Source: Podocnemis expansa
Taxonomy: Eukaryota; Chordata; Testudines; Podocnemididae
DNA: 64,000 bases
Direction of reading: 5' to 3'
Assembly (NCBI GenBank): GCA_007922195.1
Contig: ML681998.1
Coordinates: forward strand, 12,023,893-12,087,892
Shown here: positions 49,869 to 64,000 of the stretch, in pieces
Position numbering within the stretch: position 1 is the stretch's first letter
Layout: each line of letters starts with the position of its first letter
Program-made: the position numbers and the translations under genes
The notes under the pieces: generated by a model
Told to the model about the DNA's origin: nothing
The model's database searches: none
The model's input: only the letters and a program-made list of their open reading frames with translations

Positions 49869-52497
49869 GTACAGTGATCTGAAAAGGTTGAGAACCATTT
49901 ATCATGGGGTGCATGTTTGTACACCCTGGGTTATGATCCATGATTTTCATGTTCACTTATGCACTGTGATTGTACAATTTTATGCCAAGTAGGCCATGCA
50001 AGGGGCCTTCATAAATGCTCATAAAATATTTTACATGATTATTATGGTATCATGTTTCTTGCAGCATCATGCATGTGCACAGATGTATAACGTTTTCCAT
50101 GACTCGGGAGTAGATGACAGACAGAACTCTCTTCAAGCAAGCAAATACCTGGAGGAAGCAACAAAGACTATGCTAATTGAGGTCCCTGGCTCAGAGAGGA
50201 GGAAGGTAAGAGATCACTTCTGCTGAGAAAGGGTGGGTTCGAGGGGGCTGGAAACCAAAAGAGGCACCTGGAACAATTTGAGGGTTTTTGCCTAGAAATC
50301 TCCATCCTGAAACTACTTGAAGCAAGATCTGGGCCCTGCCTGGTCTCAGGCAGAGACTGTACAAACATCTGACAGCCGAACATCTTGAGCCTAAACTTGG
50401 ACAATGAAGTCAGTTTAGGTAGAGATATTAGTTTATTATGCGTGTTTTACCTTTCATTTCCCTGTGGTCAGTCCTGACTCATTTATATTATGATTTTGCC
50501 CTGATTGATCATTTTCTCACTTAAAATTGTAATCTGATCAATAAACTAATAGTTGTTTTATCTAAACTGTGTGGACTTTAGAAGGCATGAGTGAAGAAGG
50601 CTGGGCACAATCCATTTCTTTGTTAAATAGACAGACTTGAATATATGGTGGTTGGGAGTGGGTCCCAAACCCTGTAAGACAGTGGCTCCACGGTAGTATT
50701 GAGGGCTGGGGATGCTTGCTTGGGGATCGTCCCTCAAGTAGCCAGAGGGCACATAGCCGCTACTTGGGACTGATCTCATGCAAGAGGCTGGTGTGGACTG
50801 ACTTTGGAGTGAGTGGTCACCTGGCAAATCAGGGTGAATTGGAGTTCAGGAGTGGCGATTGGGGGTCACAGTAGCACACTAGACCAGATCTGAGGAGCAG
50901 CCCATCACACCACCATTCTAAAATACACCCTGCCCTGGCACCAGGGTCCAGATTCAGCATGTCCCAGAACTTCCTTCCCTGGCAGCAGCCCCACTGACCT
51001 CCCACTGCTCTCTTGCCTGCAGTTTCCCCTCACGGCCACCGGTATGTTTGTGGGGCTGCGCGGAGAGAGACTCTGTGCGCCTCTATCAACTGCCTCCCCT
51101 CGCTGCAGCCCAAAAGGCAGATTTTCTGGGCTGAGGCCAGGAAAAGAAGTGCTGGGTTGTTCTGAGCACCAACCATGGCAGGTGTAAGGGCCCCCTCTGG
51201 AAAAGGCATGTCCCAGCCAATCTGCCTTCCTCTTTACTGGCAACCCACAGATAAGGGCAATTCTTTGCTGGAAGCCAAAAGGTTGTTAATAAGCAGAACC
51301 TATTGCAGTTTGGTCAGTATGAAGATGTCACTTATTTCGATTCCTAAATTGTAATAAAGTCTAACAGTATGAGCACTCATATGCCATTGTAACTTCATCA
51401 ACACTGTGGTGTTTGCCACTTTACATAGTTAAAATGGCAAAATTTAAATGCAGACAAGGCTGCAGAGATGCTTCTGCTCCAGTGCCCCAACTATGAGGGA
51501 GTGTGAGAAAGATGCTTCCTCAGTTTATCAGTAATCATGAAAATGATATTTCATCAAGCAATGATGAGGAACAAGTTATTCCTGACTGTGGGAGAAAAAG
51601 ATACGTTTTCATGCTACAGGGTATCCTCTGCTGACAGATCCAGAATGGACCATAATGATGAATCAACATGAGATCAAGCCTCAGGCATAGCTTTTTACTC
51701 CTATCTTGGGTGTATCAGGGCTATCCGAGACATGCCAGAGACTCAGGTGGTAGGGTCTGACTTTTTCTTATGCTTCAGCAACACTTGTAAAGCTTTTAAA
51801 ATAAAAATAATTGAACTGAATAAGAAGGAGAACAGACCTGGCAAGGGGGAGAGGGATTTTTAGGGGGTGTGACACTGTGTGGTATGTGAGTGGCAGCACC
51901 GGAACTAGGCATTTTGGCACCCAGGGCACACTGTAGCAAGCAGCACAGAATGCGCACCCCTCAACTGAGCGGTCAAAAGGAGACGCTCAATACAGCAGCC
52001 AGGGCTTTTTTATGGCCCTGGCGAGTGGCCATTTATAATATTGATATCAATATTGTAAAATTGCAATAATTCATAGGAGATACACACCATGTCATGGTCC
52101 ATTGGAAAGGTTATAATTTGCTAAGTATGATGATGTTTGTGTGTATACATGTTTATATTGTAAATTATGGTTACGTGTGTCATGTCTGTATCCAAAAACT
52201 TGTGCTGTGCTACTGGGTTATACCCTGCAGGCAGATTAGTGTCAGCACTGATAACTCATCAAAGGCCATCATCACCTACAATGAGCCCAAGGAAAAAAGC
52301 CAGGATGTACCTATGAGTCACATGTGGGGCATGTGTGTAGTCAAGAGGACTGCAAGTGCTGCTTTTCGCTGCCCATGTGTCCCAGCTTGTAGTTGAAACA
52401 AGCCACACCACATGGTAGAACAGAAAAATGCAGCTGCACTCCACAATCTGCATAGTGTCTTCATTCTTGCTTCCTACCTCTGGATCAACTAGTCTAG
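49869..52497. other. Intergenic DNA, probable unclassified repeats
   Basis: No gene seen. About 49.9-50.6 kb and 52.0-52.4 kb have the look of dispersed reptile repeats (for example TATTGATATCAATATT near 52040), and about 51.9-52.0 kb resembles a MITE end (GCACCGGAACTAGGCATTTT). I cannot assign families. The 76-residue frame at 49996-50226 has no recognisable domain. Confidence 0.4.
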
Positions 52498-52672
52498 CAG
52501 TTCTCAACCACTGTGTCAGGACAGGACAGATTACTGTTGCCATGCAGTGGTAAGTATATCACAGCAAGCTGGGGGGATGGTGGGGTTTGGGAAGGGGGGG
52601 GGCAGGCTACTATGTCCTGTAGCTCATGATATGCCAGCAGGTGTGTCGTGACCTGCAAAAGGTTGAGAACTG
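52498..52672. mobile_element. hAT-type MITE
   Basis: Perfect 12-bp inverted ends CAGTTCTCAACC and GGTTGAGAACTG over 175 bp, with related flanks (CTAGTCTAG and CTAAACTAG). Confidence 0.8.
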
Positions 52673-53983
52673 CTAAACTAGTCTACTGCATCTGAAGCTG
52701 TGAAACAAAGGACTGAGCCCCATAAGTGGTAGCACTGAGGAAATACTATGTCTTACTGACAAATGGATAGTGCACTCAAATCACCTACCTGTGTAGTCTG
52801 TTCCTCAAAAAGGTTACAATAGGGGCCTTTCCTATCATAACTTGGGCTTTGTCCACCGAGCATTTTAGTATTTGACCTGATTTGCATGACGGATGTTCTT
52901 CCACCAAACTGTTAATTTATGGCTATCTTGGACTTACTATGACATGACACCTCTACAAGCCATCAGCTTCAAAGCTTAGCTCTGTTTATCCTCAAGCTTT
53001 AGCCTAAGAAGCCAATGCTTACTCAGAATCCTAGCCTAAACCTAAGCTAGATCCATGCACCACTATGTCAAAACATGGGCCTGGAGGTGAGGCTGCCTCT
53101 GTTCAGCACTGAGGGGCCGGGAGCAAAGTGGCCCAAACTCCACTGAATGGGCTCTCTCCAGGCCCTTCCCCCAGAAAGCTGCAATCTGACGTTGGCCCAC
53201 TCTCCGTCCCCCTCGGGCAGGGTGGCTAACCGAGGGCAGAGCAGGCAGGAACACTGCTTACTCTGCTGTGGAGCAAGGGCAGCGTCTGGCTCTGGCTCCC
53301 ATCCAGCACTGTCTGCCTCCAGCACCGGGCTGAATCAAGGCCTGGGGGGGCCCAGTGCTGCCCCTCCAGCTCAGGGCCAAATCAAGGCCCCAGGGAACCC
53401 AGGGTTGCCCACCCTTCTGGGACCCACCTATTCTCCCCACCTCCTGTTGGGAGGTGGGGTTAGGGACACCAAGCCTCTGGATGGCCTAGCACTACAAAGG
53501 GAGACCATGCCCAGTGCTGCACAAGGAGGGCTGCAGGCCACTGATGCTGGGAGAGGTACAGGCAAGCCATGGAACAGCAATGCTGGTGAGGCACTCCTGG
53601 AGGGAGGTTGTTCCGGAGGCTGGGCAGCAGCAGTAGCCTGCAACTCAGCCAGCAAGACTTGATTTTTGGGAGGCTGCAGCCACCCTATCCCCCCAATAGG
53701 TGGGGGGGCACTGCACAGGGCAAGGGGGGCAAAGCATGAGGCAGGGATTGGGGAGAGGCAAGGGGTGGGAATGCAGGGCCAAGCCCCTGGGCAGGCCCAT
53801 CCCAAGTGGGGGCCCCCACAGGCCAATTGACCCCCTCAAGTGTCCTGCCCCCCAGTGCGGCACCTCACACAGAATGAGTTTGACATTCCTGCTCTAACCC
53901 TAAGAATTCAGTGGCAAGAGCTTATCTAAACAAAATTGCACTGGTTTTATTAAAGGTATGATTTATACTAATACAAAGGACTA
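52673..53983. other. Intergenic DNA, GC-rich block
   Basis: About 53.06-53.88 kb is GC-rich and ends GAGTTTGACATTCCTGCTC, which looks like a MITE terminus whose partner end I could not locate. Long open frames on both strands here are compositional. No gene seen. Confidence 0.4.
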
Positions 53984-54290
53984 TAGTGGCGTTTCTCAAC
54001 CTGTGTTCAATGGAACACTGGTGCTTCTCAGACATATCCCTTCCCACAGGGAGTAGGACTGAGTAAGGGGTGGCGTGGGGGGGGGTGTCAGTTTAATGCC
54101 CCAGCCACAGCAAAGTGTCCAGGTACCCAGTGGCAGATGCTGATGCACACCTAGAAGCTTTGCTGTGACTGGGTCATTTATCTCCTGCCACTCTTACCAG
54201 CTTTTTTGAGAATGTTTTTATCAGTTGTTCCATGTAAAGTAATTAATGCCTTTAGGTGTTCTCCGGTCCACTAAAGGTTGAGAAACACTG
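53984..54290. mobile_element. hAT-type MITE
   Basis: Ends AGTGGCGTTTCTCAACC and AGGTTGAGAAACACTG form an inverted pair. 307 bp, non-coding. Confidence 0.75.
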
Positions 54291-54483
54291 CTCTACGGAC
54301 TTAAAAAACTTAACTCTGACACACTGCACCCCATACCTGTGATCACCTTTATAGTGCAGTTGTATTGTTTAATGCAAAGAATATCATATGAATCTTTCTA
54401 GAGCACTCATGACATTCTGAATGTTATTGTTATAGTAATACATTTGTTGCACTGTCGTGTATGGTTATGAGGCTTCACTATCT

Positions 54484-55435
54484 GGTACAGCAAAAACAAC
54501 AAAAGTCTTGTGGCACCTTAAAGACTAACAGATTTCTTTAGGAATAAGCATTCACATGCTCAAACTCACTCAGATGCATGAAACTACAGTTGAGAGGTAT
54601 ATATACACAGGGCCATCCCTACAGGGGTGCAAGGCCCATGGCAACCGGCCTGTGGCAGGGCCCCCGCACTCCCTCCCTGCACTGGGGGGGGTGGTGCAGG
54701 CCGGTCCAGGGACTAGGCTCCGCTCTTCCACTCCACCTTGAGGCTAGCCCACCCTACCTCCAGGGGGGAACAACCAGCCCTAGGAAGGGGCAACAGAAGG
54801 AAGCCGAGCTCCTGGGCTGGCTGTTCTCCGTCCTGGGGGTGGGCGAGCCAGCCTGGAGCAAAAGCCAGCTCTGCATGCTCCCACCCTTCTCCCCCCTGCC
54901 TTTGGCTCTGTGCCGAAAGCAGTGGGGAAAGGGTGTGGGACAGTGCAGCCGTGGGGGGGCAGCCATTCAGGCTCCACATTGCCCTGCTCACAGCAGGACA
55001 GCATGCAGCCCAAGATGATCAGCCCTCTTGCCCCCCTCCCCAGGGACAGCCATGTGTATATGCATGCCAGGATGGAGTAGGGCAAGTGTTAGCAAAGTCA
55101 ATTCAGAGGGCACATGGGGCCTATTCACACCAGTTGATTAAAGGGAGAGAACCTGTGAACAGGGACAATTGCTTTTTGTAATGTGCTAACCATTCCAAGT
55201 CCCTGTTCAGAACCAGTCTGATTGTGTCAAGTTTGCACATTAGCTCCAGCTCTGCAGTTTTAGCTGAAGTCTGTCTTTGAAGTTTTTTTGTTGAAGTATG
55301 GCAACTTTCAAGTCTGTTCTTGAGTGTCCAGGGAGAGTGAAGTGGGCTTCTACTGGTTTATGGATGTTGCCACACAAATCAGACATAAGGAATGAAAAAG
55401 TTGACATACTTCAACAAAAAAAACTTATGTAACAA
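54484..55435 (-). mobile_element. Penelope-like 3' part, antisense, split by a MITE
   Basis: The plus strand shows the tail (AAAGTCTTGTGGCACCTTAA, AGACTAACAGATTTCTTT), then after the insertion the antisense GIY-YIG region (GTTGAAGTATGGCAACTTTC, TACTGGTTTATGGATGTTGC), closely parallel to 12832-13300. The distal end near 55390-55435 switches back (GACATACTTCAACAAAAAAA), suggesting another inverted junction. Confidence 0.8.
54608..55056. mobile_element. MITE nested in Penelope
   Basis: Left end CAGGGCCATCCCTAC, right end near GGGACAGCCATGTG. 8-bp flanks TATATACA (54600-54607) and TATATGCA (55057-55064) match at 7 of 8. GC-rich interior; its open frames are compositional. Confidence 0.7.
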
Positions 55436-57170
55436 GCTACAATTTCCACTCTTCCAATATGGCTGCATTTCAGTGCTGGTTGATGTTCTGCAGATCTCAT
55501 TTAAAAACCTCTGCATATGTAGAAGGATGAGAGAAGATTAATTAATGGTTTGATGTAAAGCCCTTTCAGACCCTAGGCTGCAAATTGCTCGAGGCTCAAA
55601 TAATTACCTGCTATGTCTTTTTATGAAAGGTTTGCAAGGGCATTTTCTTATAAATAGCTTTTCACTCAGTAGCCCTGCCTGTAGTCACTGTACCCAGCAC
55701 ACGTCTGATATGAAATTCAACTAGGCCGCACTCCACTGCACACTCTCCGCAGGGGCCCTATGCTCCTCTTCCTGGCAAAGGGTCTCCGATGGGGATTTGA
55801 TTGCCTGCCTTGACCTACTTTGTGAAATGTTTGTGGGGCCACCCCCCAGCATCGCAGCCAACCAGCAGAGTTCAATCATCTCCCCCTACTGTGCTCTTAG
55901 CGAAGAGGTGGTTGGCTGCCAGAAGAGGGTGTGCGATATGAACGAAAGCACACGCTGCACGTTGGCAGGACCCCTCCTTCTCCAGCCCAGGGTGCAGCTG
56001 AATCCATCAGCTGATACCTCTGAACTGATTGGACTCGTGCACTGCGGCTGAGAGATGTGGTGCTGCAGCATAGCTCCGTCCTCCTGCAATGGCAGCAGCA
56101 CTGATTTAAGCAACTCCTTCTCAGCGTTGCCTGGTCGCATCCTTGTGCCCTTGCAGAAAATGTGGTTCAAGGAACAGGGAGCTGTTGAGAAAGTGCACAA
56201 GGAAGGCCTGGGCTCATCATCGCATTCAATGGCTAAGCTCCCTCCTCTGATTGTGAAAAGGGTGGAGAGCAGCAACCTGCCTTCCCATACTGAGCTGGAG
56301 CCCACAACTGGGCCGCAGTCCAATGTGTTTACACAGAACAAGTTCAAGCAAGGCCCAGTGGGTGGTTGCTTGCCCACTATCCCAGTCTCACACCCAGCAG
56401 ATGCTAAATCAGCCCAACTTCCCCTCCCATGCTCCGCCCTTCCATTCCTGTTGCGGACCCTCACGCTCCACATCTGTTGTTGGTATTCCTTCCATTCCCG
56501 GCAGAGGAGGCACCACCTGCCTGCTCTTCCTAATATTCATCCTCTCTCCTAGGAGCCTCACTCCCCATTTGCCCTATCCCATCTGAGGCCGCTCCCCATT
56601 TCCCACCCCCCTTCCCCTCTGACCCCACACCCCATATCCCCCACTCCCCATCTAGCTTCCCTATTCAAAGCTTCCACCAGAGCCACTTTCTCTGTAAAGT
56701 GAGTTTGGAGATCTTTAGCAGTTCCACCAGACTCCTTATTTGAGAGCAGTGGAGTTTCTTCTCTGGCAGTGGGTACATGGGTGCAATGCCTGCCCCCTTT
56801 CACCGAGACCCTGAAGAGGACATGCCAGTGATCACAAAGCAGTATTGCCATTTTCACGCTTTGTGGGTTTTGCATGGGGCCATGCAGGGGAGGGGAAGGG
56901 CTGCAGGTGTAGTATGCAAAATCCCATTCAGGTAGCTTAAACTACTTTGGTATTCACTGGGAAGTGCCTTCTCCTGCCCCATTTACCTCTGGGTTACCCC
57001 TACCCCTTGCCTGTGCTATTGGCGCCTGCCTCTTACTGCCCCTTCCCCCCATGTTTTGCTGCTGCTTCTATCGTCTCCCCTGCTCACCTCTAGCTTGGTG
57101 TTCCCGCTTTTTTCACTCCCTCCCCATCATTGCCGCCTTTCTGCTCCAGCTTTGCTTCCTCCCACTCTTT
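55436..57170. other. Intergenic DNA upstream of ESRP1
   Basis: 55.45-55.70 kb looks unique and AT-rich (TTAATTAATGG, CAAATAATTACCTG) and could be conserved non-coding DNA. 55.7-56.6 kb is moderately GC-rich with no recognisable domain in its frames. 56.9-57.2 kb is pyrimidine-rich, leading into the promoter CpG island. Confidence 0.4.
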
Positions 57171-57527
57171 ACCCCCCGGGATCTCTCCTCCTCTCCCCGG
57201 CCGAGTCCTCCTGTGCCTGCTCTGCGCCCTACTCTCCTCCCTTCCTGCTGCCACGTCCTTGCCCGCCAGGAGCCAATGGGCGGGGGCTCAGTCAGGTGTC
57301 TCCTACCTGCACCACGTGGGGAGGGAGGCACAGGTAAGGCAGGGACGGCCACATCCCAAAACGGAGGCGCTCGCAGCCATTGCCTGCCCTCCCTCGCGGC
57401 CCAAGCAACCAGCCACAAAAGGGGCCGCTGCAGGCGCCTCCCCTGCGAGCAGGTCTCGGGGGGAGCGGAGTGGCTGGAAGGTGCTGGGTGAAGGGCGGGT
57501 GGTTTCTTGCCCTCCCGGGCGAGCAGG
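57170..57527 (+). promoter_or_regulatory. ESRP1: ESRP1 CpG-island promoter and 5' UTR
   Basis: CpG-rich sequence upstream of the ATG. Visible elements: a CCAAT box (57273-57277) directly followed by a GC box GGGCGGGG (57278-57285); three ZEB/SNAIL-type E2 boxes, CAGGTG (57293-57298), TACCTG (57304-57309, CAGGTA on the other strand) and CAGGTA (57331-57336); and a CACGTG E-box (57313-57318). ESRP1 is known to be silenced by ZEB1 and SNAIL during epithelial-mesenchymal transition through such boxes. The transcription start is not fixed here. Confidence 0.75.
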
Positions 57528-63172
<5,645 letters not shown>

Positions 63173-63182
63173 GTATCCTTTC
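63173..63182 (+). promoter_or_regulatory. ESRP1: U12-type 5' splice site of ESRP1 intron 4
   Basis: GTATCCTTTC directly follows exon 4 in phase 1. The minor-spliceosome donor consensus is RTATCCTTT, matched at all nine positions. The branch site and acceptor lie outside the window. Confidence 0.8.
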
Positions 63183-63629
63183 TAAAACATCATAGCTTGA
63201 AATATAAGGATAGCCTCATACTTCTAGAAACACAGCCAACAGCACAAGTGTTCATAATGCCTGTTTAGAAATAGTATAAATTAGTAACAATGTTGAGTCA
63301 TTGAAGGGTTTCCTGCTAAAGAGGCCTCTGTCCCTGGTAGCTATGCAGAAATTAGTGGTGCTTTGCAAAAGCTTAAAACAGTCTGTAGAAGACTTTGAAA
63401 CTAAAATTTGTACTTTTTATCTTTACTCCTGAATTTGCCATATTAACAGTGACTGCCTTAATGTCTTGTTTAGTGTTAAGTTTTGATAAACCTTGACTCT
63501 TGGTTGCTAATATACTTGAAGGAGAATACTGGTATAAAACTTGGATGTTAATAGAACACACTTTTATTTCCATAACATTTTCTTCATGGATGTTGTGGGA
63601 AATCAGTTTAAATTCTGCAACACTTGTGT

Positions 63630-63706
63630 CCTGCCATGAGTGTAGGGAACTGGACTCAATGACCTCTCATGGTCCCTTCCAGGTCCTATGATTCTGTGAT
63701 TTCTGA
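63630..63706 (+). mobile_element. CR1 3' tail in ESRP1 intron 4
   Basis: AGGGAACTGGACTCAATGAC, CTCATGGTCCCTTCCAGGTC and CTATGATTCTGTGATTTCTG, the CR1 terminus with its ATTCTGTG-type tail. Strongly truncated. Confidence 0.85.
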
Positions 63707-64000
63707 AATAGTTATGGTATTCAGTATTTTCATAATGGATGGGGTTGCTTTCAGTATCCAAGGTATCCAGACATATGCTGCTTCATAGAAACTCTACACA
63801 GTATACCCTATAACATGTAGCTACGCTAGGAAACCTGTCTCTTCTCTCCTCTGGTGTGAAGAGAGCATACTATAGCTAAAATGGCTTTCAGAAAGTATTC
63901 TGAAGTAGCTCGTAACCCAGTTAAATATGGTGTTCTGGTTTTTTGTTTTGTTTTTTTTTAAACCTTTATTCTTGGTTTGTGGGTGCAATCTATGTTAACT

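Noticed and set aside
49996..50226. 76-codon plus-strand frame
   Set aside because: Lies in repeat-like sequence, starts with many hydrophobic residues by chance, and no family is recognised.
53147..53826. 171- and 132-codon frames in the intergenic GC-rich block
   Set aside because: Low-complexity Gly/Ala/Pro-rich, mutually overlapping, no splice or promoter context, and bordered by a MITE-like end.

Overview
The window is vertebrate nuclear DNA, most likely from a turtle or another non-avian reptile. Three things point there: orthologues of two amniote genes with normal GT-AG introns; a repeat load of CR1 LINEs, GIY-YIG Penelope-like elements, a Tx1-clade LINE, a Harbinger-like MITE and many hAT-type MITEs; and the absence of Alu or L1 elements. 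The species assignment is inference from repeat content as read by eye.

Two protein-coding genes are present, transcribed away from each other. VIRMA (virilizer-like m6A methyltransferase scaffold, formerly KIAA1429) lies on the minus strand from its ATG at 47041 to its stop at 8509. All 24 coding exons can be placed. They sum to 5472 nt, encoding 1823 residues with every phase consistent and no frameshift, so the gene looks intact. ESRP1 (epithelial splicing regulatory protein 1) starts on the plus strand at 57528. Its first four coding exons (163 residues and one base) are present and the gene runs off the right edge. The same head-to-head order is known in human; here the two ATGs are about 10.5 kb apart.

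Layout. 1-8.3 kb: intergenic DNA downstream of VIRMA, with a 5'-truncated Tx1 LINE flanked by a perfect 14-bp target duplication, a hAT MITE, a palindromic Penelope end and an antisense CR1 carrying a MITE. 8.3-47.0 kb: VIRMA. The largest intron (intron 21, 12.4-18.4 kb) holds two oppositely oriented partial Penelope copies, each split by a hAT element with a perfect 8-bp duplication. Intron 16 holds a MITE split by an 82-bp-arm Penelope hairpin. Intron 1 holds a MITE with a perfect 8-bp duplication and CR1 copies. 46.6-47.3 kb: VIRMA CpG-island promoter with NRF1 and ETS motifs. 47.3-57.2 kb: repeat-rich intergenic DNA with a TAA-flanked Harbinger-like MITE inside a Penelope tail. 57.2-58.1 kb: ESRP1 CpG-island promoter and first two exons, with three ZEB/SNAIL-type E2 boxes within 44 bp. 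58.1-64.0 kb: ESRP1 introns and exons 3-4; exon 4 ends at a perfect U12-type donor.

VIRMA acts in the nuclear m6A writer complex and ESRP1 in epithelial alternative splicing. Nothing in the sequence shows a functional link beyond adjacency. I found no convincing new protein-coding system. The more unusual material is the nested and inverted transposon architecture, the apparent minor-spliceosome intron in ESRP1, and the E-box cluster at its promoter.
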